NCBI GenBank assembly: GCA_024638845.1
Contig: JAHEJN010000001.1
Coordinates: 1-64,000, forward strand
DNA length: 64,000 bases
Reading direction: 5' to 3'
DNA from: Acidimicrobiales bacterium
GTDB lineage: Bacteria > Actinomycetota > Acidimicrobiia > Acidimicrobiales > JAHEJN01
The translations under genes were made by a program, and so were the position numbers. Positions 34,426-42,399 of the stretch are shown in pieces. Numbering within the stretch: the first letter of the stretch is position 1; each line of letters opens with the position of its first letter. The notes beneath the pieces are model-generated. The model was not told the origin of the DNA. It did no database searches and saw only the letters and a program-made list of their open reading frames with translations.

Positions 34426-35169
34426 GTGAGCCTGCTCGTTCTCGACGATGTCGAGAAGCGTTTCGGTGGGCTCCCAGCGGTCGATCGTGTCAGCTTCGGG
34501 GTCGACGAGGGCGAAATCCTCGCTCTTGTCGGCCCCAACGGCGCGGGCAAGAGCACCCTGCTCAAGGCGATCAGCGGGCTGCAGCCGCCGACGGCCGGAC
34601 GCATCACCTTCGCGGGTCGACAACTGGCCGGCCTCAGCGCCCACTCGGTGCGCCAACGCGGCGTGGCCATGGTCCTGCAGACGCCGCGCACCTTCGACTC
34701 GATGACCGTGCGCGACAACGTGGTGCTCGGCGCGATGTTCGGATCGACCACCGGCCGCATCCGGGAGTCCGAGGCCAACGCCCGGGCCGAGGAAGCGCTC
34801 GAGTTCATCGGGCTCGCCGATCGCGTCGACGACGAGGTCGGTTCGCTCAATCTCCACGAGCAACGGTTCCTCGAGCTGGCCCGGGCGCTGGCCGGCAAGC
34901 CCCGCCTCGTGCTGCTCGACGAGGTGATGGCCGGGCTCAACGAGACCGAGCTGGCGGCCTCGATCGACATCGTGCGCATGGCCCGCGACACCCTCGGGGT
35001 CACCGTGATCTGGGTCGAACACGTCATGACCGCCGTCATGAGTCTCGCCGAGCGGATCGTCGTGCTCGATTTCGGCCAAGTGCTCGCCGACGGCGCGCCG
35101 GCCGACGTGATGCGCTCACCCGACGTCGTCACCGCCTACCTCGGTGACGGGGCGATCCCCGTTGAGTGA
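34426..35169 (+). CDS. LivG-like ABC transporter ATP-binding protein
   Basis: A 247-residue ABC ATPase starting at GTG 34426. Walker A is GPNGAGKS, Walker B LVLLDEVMAGL and the H-loop EHVMTAVM. The usual signature is replaced by LNLHEQRFLELARAL, a recognisable but divergent LivG-type form. The C-terminal ~20 residues (GAPADVMRSPDVVTAYLG) are the LivG tail. It powers the importer with the LivF-like protein. The end overlaps the next ATPase gene. Confidence 0.9.
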   Translation: MSLLVLDDVEKRFGGLPAVDRVSFGVDEGEILALVGPNGAGKSTLLKAISGLQPPTAGRITFAGRQLAGLSAHSVRQRGVAMVLQTPRTFDSMTVRDNVVLGAMFGSTTGRIRESEANARAEEALEFIGLADRVDDEVGSLNLHEQRFLELARALAGKPRLVLLDEVMAGLNETELAASIDIVRMARDTLGVTVIWVEHVMTAVMSLAERIVVLDFGQVLADGAPADVMRSPDVVTAYLGDGAIPVE

Positions 35170-35872
35170 GCCTCTCCTCACCGTGAGCGACGTGAGCGCC
35201 GGCTACCTCGGCGAAGACGTCGTGCACGACGTCACCTTCACGGTCGGCGAAGGTGATGCCGTCGCCATCATCGGTTCGAACGGTGCCGGCAAGACCACCC
35301 TGTTCCGCACCATCTGCGGCATGATGCAGAACACCGGCGGCACCGTCACCTTCGGCGGCACCGACATCACGACGGCCGGCGCCCACCAGGTGGCCCGCGC
35401 CGGCTTGGCCTACGTACCCGCCGAGCGACACCTCTTTCCCGAGATGTCGGTGAGGGACAACCTGATCCTCGGCGCCTACCCCGACCGACCGAGCGCGGAG
35501 CGAATGGCGCTGGTGTTCGAACTGTTCCCCCGTCTGGCCGAACGTGAGCGACAGCACGCAGGAACGATGAGCGGCGGCGAACAGCAGATGGTCGCGGTCG
35601 GACGTGCGCTCATGTCCGAGCCCACGTTGTTGATGCTCGACGAGCCCACCACCGGCCTGGCCCCCAAGCTCGCCGCCGAGGCCTACCAGGCCCTGGCCGC
35701 ACTGCGCGAACAGGGCCTCACGGTGCTGATCGCGGAACAGCAGGTGCCCCTCGCCCTCGCCCTGGCCGACCGAGGCTACGTGCTCGAGAACGGCCGCATC
35801 CAGCTCGCAGGCACCTCCGAGGAGCTGGCCAGCAACCCCGACGTCCGACGCGCCTATCTCGGCGTGGCCTGA
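35144..35872 (+). CDS. LivF-like ABC transporter ATP-binding protein
   Basis: The second ATPase of the importer, 242 residues from GTG 35144; a TTG at 35162 would shorten it by six residues and leave an 8-bp rather than 26-bp overlap with the livG-like gene, and may be the true start. Walker A is GSNGAGKT, the signature MSGGEQQM and Walker B LLMLDEPTTGLAP, with the LivF-type end GTSEELASNPDVRRAYLG. It ends 8 bp before the LivH-like permease. Confidence 0.9.
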   Translation: MTGRSPLSEPLLTVSDVSAGYLGEDVVHDVTFTVGEGDAVAIIGSNGAGKTTLFRTICGMMQNTGGTVTFGGTDITTAGAHQVARAGLAYVPAERHLFPEMSVRDNLILGAYPDRPSAERMALVFELFPRLAERERQHAGTMSGGEQQMVAVGRALMSEPTLLMLDEPTTGLAPKLAAEAYQALAALREQGLTVLIAEQQVPLALALADRGYVLENGRIQLAGTSEELASNPDVRRAYLGVA

Positions 35873-35880
35873 GGAGACCC

Positions 35881-36738
35881 ATGAAGGCTGCCATCCTCGA
35901 CGGCATCGTGTTGGGCCTCCAGTACGGCCTGCTCGGAGTCGGCCTCACCCTCGTCTACGGCCTGGGTGGTGTGCTCAACCTCGCCCATGGCCAGCTCGCC
36001 GTCCTGGGTGCCATCATCACCGCCTTGTCCTTCGACGCCGGCCTTCCCATCGTGCCGGCCATCGCGGTCGGCCTGGCCTGCGCCGCCACGGCCGGACTCG
36101 TCCTCGATCTCACCCTGATGAGGCCGGTGTACCGGCTGCGCGGTGAACCGCGGGTTCTGCTCGGCCTGTTGCTCATGCTCGGCTTGGCGTTCATCATCGA
36201 CGGCTTCCTGGTGTGGCGCTACCCGATCCAGTCCCTGAGCATCCGCATCGGTGGTGATCCCATCCCGATACTGGGCGTGCGCATGCGTACGGGCAGCCTC
36301 ATCGCCTCCGCCGTCACGATCGCCGCCGGGGCATCGCTAGTGGCCTTCTTCCGGCTCACCACCGCCGGTCGAGCCGTGCGATCGGTCATCCAGGACGAGG
36401 AAGGTGCCCGCCTGTGCGGCATCAATCCGGCCCGCGTGCGGACGTTCATCTTCGCCCTCAGTGGCTTCCTCGCCTGTCTGGTCGCGGTCACTCGTTCCAT
36501 GACCGCACCGGTGACGGTCACCAACGGAATCGATTTCACCACCCTCGCCCTCATCGTGGCGGTGGTCGGTGGCCTGGGCAGCGTGTCCGGGGCGTTCCTG
36601 GCCGGGATCGTCCTCGGCATCGTGAACACGATCAGCTCGTTCTACATCGGCACCTACATCACCACCATCATGTTGTTGGTGGCCGCCGCCCTCACGATCG
36701 TGATCCGGCCGAGCGGCATCCTCGGAGGCCGCACGTGA
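35881..36738 (+). CDS. LivH-like ABC transporter permease
   Basis: A 285-residue membrane protein with about eight hydrophobic segments. It begins ILDGIVLGLQYGLLGVGLTLVYG and has LNLAHGQLAVLGA, the hallmark first region of LivH permeases. The coupling loop GINPARVRTFIFALSGFLA is also typical. It pairs with the LivM-like protein, whose GTG start overlaps its stop by 4 bp. Confidence 0.92.
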   Translation: MKAAILDGIVLGLQYGLLGVGLTLVYGLGGVLNLAHGQLAVLGAIITALSFDAGLPIVPAIAVGLACAATAGLVLDLTLMRPVYRLRGEPRVLLGLLLMLGLAFIIDGFLVWRYPIQSLSIRIGGDPIPILGVRMRTGSLIASAVTIAAGASLVAFFRLTTAGRAVRSVIQDEEGARLCGINPARVRTFIFALSGFLACLVAVTRSMTAPVTVTNGIDFTTLALIVAVVGGLGSVSGAFLAGIVLGIVNTISSFYIGTYITTIMLLVAAALTIVIRPSGILGGRT

Positions 36739-37748
36739 CGGCCACGACCGAACCCCAGACGCGCGCGCCCCGCGCCGAAAGGCCGGCGAAAGCGTCGGTG
36801 GTTCGGGCCTACCTTCCCATCTTCGTCACGGTCGCGTTGCTGGCGCTGGTGCCGCTGCGCTACCACGACTCACGCTCGATGATGGGCGTGGTGATCGGCA
36901 TGTTGTTGTTCATGGCCTACACCATCGCGTTCAACATCATCTTCGGGAGCACCGGCCAGCTGTTCCTGTGTGTCGGTGCCCTGGCCGGCATCGGCGGTTT
37001 CGGCTCGGTGATCCTGAGCGATCGCGTCGGCATCCCGATGGTGCTCAGCATCGTGATCGCGGGGGCGATCTCGGCCGCCATCGGCGCCTTGTTGAGCTGG
37101 ATCGCCGTGAGCCGATCGCTCGACGTGATCTTCACCGGCATCGTGACCCTGGCGTTCTCGCTCTCGTTCCAGAGCCTGATCCTCGGACGTCGCGACCTCA
37201 CCGGTGGCGAGTCGGGCCTCCGCGTCGAGGCGGGCAAGGACACGTTCATCTCCGAACAGGTGCAGCCGTACTACGTCTTCCTGGCGCTGGTCTTCGCCTA
37301 TCTCGTGTTCTATCGATTCCTCCAGCGGTCGCACATCGGCTGGGCGTTCCGAGCGCTGCGAGACGACGAGATCGCCGCGGAGCTCTCCGGCGTCGACGTC
37401 ACCCGCTACCGCGTCTACGCAGGCGCGCTCGGATCGTTCATGCTCGGTGTGGCGGGAGCGCTCTACGCCCACTCCGAAGGCTTCATCGGGCCGTCGACCT
37501 ATGCCTTCGGTGACGTCGACGTGCGCACCATCGTGATGTTGTCGCTCGGCGGCATCGGCTCGCTCCTCGGCCCGGTGCTCGGCGCCGTGGCCGTCACGGC
37601 GCTCGATGAATGGCTGGTCGACTACAGCCAGCTCCAGGTGATGCTGTACGGCGTCGTGATCGTCATGTTGTTCCTGTTCTTCCGGAGGGGTGTGATTCCG
37701 AGCCTCGAATCCGTCGCGGCCCGGTTCCGCTCCGGTCGTCACCGCTGA
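36735..37748 (+). CDS. LivM-like ABC transporter permease
   Basis: A 337-residue membrane protein from GTG 36735. A ~25-residue polar N-terminus precedes about nine hydrophobic segments. Family landmarks are AFNIIFGSTGQLFLCVGALAG and ALRDDEIAAELSGVDVTRYR, the EAA-like coupling loop of LivM. A final basic tail faces the cytoplasm. It completes the membrane channel of the importer. Confidence 0.92.
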   Translation: MTATTEPQTRAPRAERPAKASVVRAYLPIFVTVALLALVPLRYHDSRSMMGVVIGMLLFMAYTIAFNIIFGSTGQLFLCVGALAGIGGFGSVILSDRVGIPMVLSIVIAGAISAAIGALLSWIAVSRSLDVIFTGIVTLAFSLSFQSLILGRRDLTGGESGLRVEAGKDTFISEQVQPYYVFLALVFAYLVFYRFLQRSHIGWAFRALRDDEIAAELSGVDVTRYRVYAGALGSFMLGVAGALYAHSEGFIGPSTYAFGDVDVRTIVMLSLGGIGSLLGPVLGAVAVTALDEWLVDYSQLQVMLYGVVIVMLFLFFRRGVIPSLESVAARFRSGRHR

Positions 37749-37754
37749 GCCGCC

Positions 37755-38423
37755 GTGACGCTGCTCGCCACCCGCCCCGAACCCATCGACATCGAGCCCG
37801 CGGCCACCGCGGTGGTCATCGTCGACATGCAGAACGCCTTCGCCTCACCCGGCGGCATGTTCGACATCGCCGGCCACGACGTGTCGGGCGCCGCGGCGGC
37901 CGTCGAAGCCACCGGTCGCGTCGCCGAGGCGGCCCGGGCCGCAGGCTCGCCGGTCGTCTATCTCCAGATGGGCTACTCCTCCGACTTGAGTACCGGCGGC
38001 GGACCCGACTCACCCAACTACCAGAAGGAACTGGCCCTGGTCGTCATGCGTGAGCGACCCGAGCTGTCGGGCAAGCTGCTGGTCGAGGGAACGTGGGACT
38101 GGCAGATCGTCGACGCCCTCACTCCCCGACCCGGTGATCTGGTGGTGGCCAAGACACGCTACGACGGCTTCGTCGGCACCGACCTGGCCGACCGGCTCCG
38201 CGCGGGCGGACTACGCAATCTGCTCTTCTGTGGCATCGCCACGAACGTGTGCGTCGAGAGCACCGCCCGGTCGGCGTTCTTCAACGAGTACTGGCCGATT
38301 CTGGTCACCGACGCCATGAACCATGCCGGGCCCGACTTCATGCGCGACGCAACCGAATGGAGCTTCGAGCACGTGTTCGGCTGGTTGTGCACCGCACGGG
38401 GCGCCGTGCGGTTCTTCGCCTAA
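37755..38423 (+). CDS. RutB-like cysteine hydrolase (isochorismatase family)
   Basis: A 222-residue isochorismatase-fold protein from GTG 37755. The catalytic triad is Asp24 (VDMQNAF), Lys133 (AKTRYDGF) and Cys166 (GIATNVCVES). Segments GGPDSPNYQK, RPELSGKLL and the WDWQIVDALTPRPGD stretch are close to E. coli RutB, a ureidoacrylate amidohydrolase, by memory. It likely releases ammonia or carbamate from a ureido/amide compound brought in by the importer encoded just upstream (6 bp). No rutA-like oxygenase is in the window. It overlaps the convergent monooxygenase gene by 4 bp. Confidence 0.82.
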   Translation: MTLLATRPEPIDIEPAATAVVIVDMQNAFASPGGMFDIAGHDVSGAAAAVEATGRVAEAARAAGSPVVYLQMGYSSDLSTGGGPDSPNYQKELALVVMRERPELSGKLLVEGTWDWQIVDALTPRPGDLVVAKTRYDGFVGTDLADRLRAGGLRNLLFCGIATNVCVESTARSAFFNEYWPILVTDAMNHAGPDFMRDATEWSFEHVFGWLCTARGAVRFFA

Positions 38424-39646
38424 CCGGCAGGGGCGAGCTCGGATTCGGCGACCTCGTCGGCGCCCGCGTCGTCGGCCGGAGCATCGGGCACCAGGTCGAG
38501 GAGGATCCAGTGCATGCCCTCGGCCAGACCGGCGAGCTGCTTGCCGCAGTTCTGCCACATGCTGGGTCCCGACGTGATGTGCTGGGTACCGGCGTGCACG
38601 TCGCGCAGCATGGTCTCGATGGGGCCGCGGCGCAACGCCGTGGTGCCACCGGCGAGATAGACGAAGTTGGCCACGTCGAGCAGGGTCGAGGTGATGTGGC
38701 CGAGGGCGAGGCGGATGTTGGTGTCCTGCTCGACGGAGATCTCACCACCGGCGTTGAAGGTCTCCTCGACGTCACGCCACGACTCCATCACGAAGGCGCG
38801 GGCGGCGCGGAACTTGGCCTCGGCCACGGCGAAGTCGTGGTGGAACTTGTCGGAGTCGACCTGGGAACCGGCCCGACCGGTCTTGGACTGGGCCAGCCCC
38901 TTGAGCTCGTCGAGCAGGCGACGGCCCACTCCCATGGCCCAACCCGAGTGGCAGATGACGGCGAAGGCGATGATGCCGAGCTTGTAGATGTCGCCCCGGC
39001 TGCCGTCGCGGGTGAAGGCGAAGTGCGTGTACTCCTCGGGTACGAACACGTTGTCGATGTTGTAGTCGATGCTGCCCGTGCCCTTCAGGCCGAGAACATC
39101 CCACGAGTCCTGGAACAGCTCGGCCTCGTCGACGGGCACGACGAAGATGCGGGGTTCACCCGTCTCTTCGATGATCCCGAGGGTGTGGATGTAGTTGCCG
39201 TGCTTGAGACCCGAGGCGAAGCTCCACTCGCCGGTGAGCATGTAGCCGCCGTCGACGGTCTTGGCGAAGCCAGGTCGGGTGCCCTGGCCGGCGATCACCG
39301 TGCGGTGGCCGGGCTCATAGAGGGCATCGACGGCGCTCTCCCCCATGTAGGCCGCACCGACACCGGTGGAGAGGCACGACGCCATCTGCACCCAGCCGGC
39401 CGAGGCATCGCCGTATGAGCTGATCTCGAGCACCTCGAGCGACTTGATCGGCGTCAGCTCGGAGCCACCCAGGGCTTCGGGCACCCACATCTTGAACATG
39501 CCGTTCTCGTGGAAGGCCTCGACCACCTCGGGCGCCAGCTCGCCGTGGTCGTCGGAGTACTCCAGGTGCTCGTCGATGAGCGGAAGAAGCTTCAGTGCTC
39601 GTTCGGCCAGCGGCGAGTGTGCTTCGAAGGTGTGGCTGAGTGCCAT
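38420..39646 (-). CDS. Flavin-dependent monooxygenase of the acyl-CoA dehydrogenase fold (HsaA/HpaB-like)
   Basis: A 408-residue protein from ATG 39646 with an AGGGGG ribosome-binding site. The acyl-CoA dehydrogenase fold is visible: the N-terminal helical region ending GMFKMWVPEALGGSEL, the central beta-domain TGEWSFASGLKHG, and the C-terminal RDVHAGTQHITSG, a motif of two-component flavin monooxygenases (HsaA, DszC). These use FMNH2/FADH2 from a reductase to hydroxylate substrates. The catalytic Glu of true dehydrogenases is not evident. The last ~20 residues are Asp/Ala/Glu-rich. Confidence 0.8.
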   Translation of the reverse strand: MALSHTFEAHSPLAERALKLLPLIDEHLEYSDDHGELAPEVVEAFHENGMFKMWVPEALGGSELTPIKSLEVLEISSYGDASAGWVQMASCLSTGVGAAYMGESAVDALYEPGHRTVIAGQGTRPGFAKTVDGGYMLTGEWSFASGLKHGNYIHTLGIIEETGEPRIFVVPVDEAELFQDSWDVLGLKGTGSIDYNIDNVFVPEEYTHFAFTRDGSRGDIYKLGIIAFAVICHSGWAMGVGRRLLDELKGLAQSKTGRAGSQVDSDKFHHDFAVAEAKFRAARAFVMESWRDVEETFNAGGEISVEQDTNIRLALGHITSTLLDVANFVYLAGGTTALRRGPIETMLRDVHAGTQHITSGPSMWQNCGKQLAGLAEGMHWILLDLVPDAPADDAGADEVAESELAPAG

Positions 39647-39715
39647 GGAAAGGGCCCCCTCTGAGGTCGTTTCCGTCAGGGTAATTCATAAAGGATGTGA
39701 AGAAAAGTGAAAAAT

Positions 39716-39727
39716 GAACACGTGTTC
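39716..39727. promoter_or_regulatory. Perfect 12-bp palindrome upstream of the flavin monooxygenase
   Basis: GAACACGTGTTC is its own reverse complement and sits 70 bp ahead of the leftward monooxygenase start, in an AT-rich stretch (39680-39715) that stands out from the surrounding GC-rich sequence. On the minus strand a TATGAAT-like hexamer near 39685-39691 could be the -10 element. The palindrome is a plausible operator for a repressor of the monooxygenase; no regulator gene is adjacent. Confidence 0.45.
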
Positions 39728-39751
39728 GTACAGCGGACGCAATAGCCCGGG

Positions 39752-40657
39752 TCAGCCTCTCAGCGCAATGGCGATGCGCTGGGCCACGACCCGCAGCAGG
39801 TCGACGTAGGTGGGGGCCTCGACCGTGAGCGTCTCCACGGGCAACGCGACGACCTCCACCCCGGCCCGCTCCGCCAGCACCTCGGCATCGTCACTCGACA
39901 CGTTGGGGTCGACGAAGACCGCAGGGGTGCGGGTTGCGTCGATTGCATCGACCAGCTCCGCCAAGCTGGCCGGGTTGGCCGCGCCGAGCGACGACCCGCC
40001 CTCGATCACCGCACCTATTACGGTGAAGTCGTAGCGATCGGCGAAGTACCCCAGCGACTCGTGGCCGGTGACCAGCATTCTCCGGTCGGACGGGACGGCC
40101 TCGACCGCGGCGGCGATCTCGGCGTCGAGATCGGTCAGCTGATCGAGGTAGAGGTCCGTGCACTGATCGATGATCGGCCGCGGGAAACCCGCGGCAACCA
40201 GGGCCTCGACCAGTGGTGGCAACGCCGAAGCCACTCGCAGCGGGTCGAGCCATACATGCGGATCATCGCCATCGCCGTCACCGTCGTCGATTCCACCGTG
40301 CAACGGGATCGTGTCGATGTGGTCGGTCATCACGAAGACCGGGACATCGTCGACCGCATCCAACGTGTCGGCGAGGGAGCCTTCGAGTCCCAGGCCATTG
40401 GTGACGACCAGTGCGGCGTCGTCGAGCGCGCCGCGATCGGCAAGGGACGCCTCGTAGCCGTGGGGGTCCGCACCCGACGGGAGCAGCTGCACGACGGGTC
40501 CCGCGTCGCAGACGACGTTGCCGACGACATCGGCCCAGATATCGGTGGTGACCACGATCGACAGCGGTTCGTCGACCGGCCGACCGGGGGAAACCGATGA
40601 CCCGCACGCTGCGGCCACGAGGGTGACGAGACCGACGGCCACGGCGCGAATGTGCAC
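39752..40657 (-). CDS. ZnuA-like zinc ABC transporter substrate-binding lipoprotein
   Basis: A 301-residue lipoprotein from GTG 40657, giving a short signal and lipobox LVAAAC. Metal ligands are visible: His in GADPHGYE, His in DDPHVWLDP, His in TGHESLGYF and Asp in FVDPNVSS. A short acidic loop (GIDDGDGDGDD) replaces the His-rich loop of many ZnuA proteins. A Zur-like box 14 bp upstream of the start supports zinc as the ligand. The matching permease and ATPase genes are not in the window. A longer upstream frame to 40846 lies over the box and the divergent gene and is not used. Confidence 0.88.
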   Translation of the reverse strand: MHIRAVAVGLVTLVAAACGSSVSPGRPVDEPLSIVVTTDIWADVVGNVVCDAGPVVQLLPSGADPHGYEASLADRGALDDAALVVTNGLGLEGSLADTLDAVDDVPVFVMTDHIDTIPLHGGIDDGDGDGDDPHVWLDPLRVASALPPLVEALVAAGFPRPIIDQCTDLYLDQLTDLDAEIAAAVEAVPSDRRMLVTGHESLGYFADRYDFTVIGAVIEGGSSLGAANPASLAELVDAIDATRTPAVFVDPNVSSDDAEVLAERAGVEVVALPVETLTVEAPTYVDLLRVVAQRIAIALRG

Positions 40658-40670
40658 CCTGTCACGATAA

Positions 40671-40685
40671 TGAGAATGATTCTCA
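40671..40685. promoter_or_regulatory. Zur-type (Fur-family) operator
   Basis: TGAGAATGATTCTCA is a perfect 7-1-7 inverted repeat and closely resembles the actinobacterial Zur box TGAAAATCATTTTCA known from mycobacteria and streptomycetes. It is 14 bp upstream of the zinc-binding lipoprotein start and 51 bp from the divergent monooxygenase start, so it probably represses the lipoprotein when zinc is plentiful and may influence both genes. Confidence 0.8.
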
Positions 40686-40735
40686 TCTGCAATGCGGGGG
40701 CCGATGACCTCGCCGGCGAGGACTAACGTTCGGCC

Positions 40736-42397
40736 ATGACGCCACCCGATGCACCGATGAGCGCATTCGGGCCCGACTTCACCTTCGCCTACGACGACTG
40801 GCTGCAGCATTCCAGCGGCCTCGGCTCGATTCCGACGCGCCATCACGGAACCGAGGTGGCCGTGATCGGCGCCGGCATCGGGGGACTGGTGACGGCCTAC
40901 GAGCTACTGCGCCTCGGCCTGCGTCCGGTGGTGTACGAGGCCGGCCGGCTCGGCGGTCGGCTCCGTTCCGAGCCCTTTGCGGCGGCCCCCGAGGTGATCG
41001 CCGAGCTGGGCGGCATGCGCTTTCCCGAGTCCGGACGAGCGTTCTTCCACTACGTCGATCTCGTCGGACTCGAGACCGCGCCGTTTCCCAACCCGCTGAC
41101 CCCGGCGGCACCCACGACCCTCATCGATCTTGCCGGCGAGCAGCACTACGCGAAGACCTCCGACGATCTTCCTCCGTTGTTCGAGGAGATCGCCGACGCC
41201 TGGGACAACGCGCTCGAAGAGGAGGTGGGAATAGGCGAGATGAAGCAGGCCGTGCTGCGACGAGATGCAGCCGCCTTGAAGGCGCGCTGGAACCCGATCG
41301 TCGCCGCGTGGGACGGCCGCACCTTCTACGACTTCATCGACACGAGCAAGGCCTTCGCCCGGTTGAGCTTCCGGCATCGCGAGGTGTTCGGTCAGGTGGG
41401 GTTCGGCACAGGAGGGTGGGACTCCGACTTCGCCAATTCCATGCTCGAGATCCTCCGTGTGGTGCTGAACGAGTTCGAGTCCGACCAGCGCCTGGTGGTG
41501 GGCGGCGCCGAGAGGCTCCCCCGCGGGCTCTGGGAGCACGCACCCGGCTCGATCACCGGGTGGCGGCCGGGCACGTCGCTCTCGCGCCTGCACGGTGGCG
41601 TGCCCCGCCCGGGAGTGGCGCGAATCGAACGTTCTTCCGATGGATCCCTGCGCATCACCGATCGTCATGGCGCCGTCGGCGACTACGCGGCGGCGGTGGT
41701 GGCCATGCAGAGCTGGCTGCTCACCACCAACCTCGTGGTCGAGGAGACGCTGTTCAGCCAGCCCGTGTGGATGGCCCTCGACCGCACCCGGTACGCGCAG
41801 TCGTCGAAGACCTTCGTGATGGTCGATCGGCCGTTCTGGCACGATGTCGACCCGGTCACCGGTCGAGCCGCCATGAGCATGACGCTCACCGATCGCAACA
41901 CCCGCGGCACCTACCTGTTCGACAACGGACCCGACCGGCCGGCGGTGATCTGCCTGTCGTACGCGTGGATGAGCGATGCGATGAAGGTGCTGGCGAAGTC
42001 TGCGACCGAGCGGGCCGAGCTGGCCCTCGACACGCTCGAGACCATCTACCCGAACGTCGACATCCGCCGCCACGTGATCGGCGAGCCGATCACCGTCTCC
42101 TGGGAGGCCGACCCGGACTTCCTGGGTGCGTTCAAGGGGGCGTTGCCCGGTCACTATCGCTACAACCAGCGCATGTACGGTCACTTCGTCCAGCACGGCC
42201 TGCCAGCCGCCCAGCGAGGGATCTTCCTCGCCGGCGACGACATCTCGTTCACGCCGGGTTGGGCCGAGGGGGCCGTCCAGACCGCGCTGAATGCCGTGTG
42301 GGGCGTGATGCACCACTTCGGCGGCGCGTGCCCACCCGACAACCTCGGGCCCGGAGACGCCTACCCCGCATGGGGTCCGATCGAGCTGGAGGACTGA
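40736..42397 (+). CDS. Flavin amino-acid monooxygenase (tryptophan/arginine 2-monooxygenase type)
   Basis: A 553-residue flavin amine-oxidase-family protein. VAVIGAGIGGLVTAYELL at 41-58 is the FAD dinucleotide fold, and YEAGRLGGRL follows. The C-terminal GIFLAGDDISFTPGWAEGAVQTAL is the FAD-closing motif typical of amino-acid 2-monooxygenases. Known relatives turn tryptophan, lysine or arginine into the amide with loss of CO2. The next gene is an amidase, which would hydrolyse that amide. The nearby aminotransferase and agmatinase-family genes favour arginine over tryptophan, an inference I cannot test here. Confidence 0.82.
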   Translation: MTPPDAPMSAFGPDFTFAYDDWLQHSSGLGSIPTRHHGTEVAVIGAGIGGLVTAYELLRLGLRPVVYEAGRLGGRLRSEPFAAAPEVIAELGGMRFPESGRAFFHYVDLVGLETAPFPNPLTPAAPTTLIDLAGEQHYAKTSDDLPPLFEEIADAWDNALEEEVGIGEMKQAVLRRDAAALKARWNPIVAAWDGRTFYDFIDTSKAFARLSFRHREVFGQVGFGTGGWDSDFANSMLEILRVVLNEFESDQRLVVGGAERLPRGLWEHAPGSITGWRPGTSLSRLHGGVPRPGVARIERSSDGSLRITDRHGAVGDYAAAVVAMQSWLLTTNLVVEETLFSQPVWMALDRTRYAQSSKTFVMVDRPFWHDVDPVTGRAAMSMTLTDRNTRGTYLFDNGPDRPAVICLSYAWMSDAMKVLAKSATERAELALDTLETIYPNVDIRRHVIGEPITVSWEADPDFLGAFKGALPGHYRYNQRMYGHFVQHGLPAAQRGIFLAGDDISFTPGWAEGAVQTALNAVWGVMHHFGGACPPDNLGPGDAYPAWGPIELED

Positions 42398-42399
42398 CC

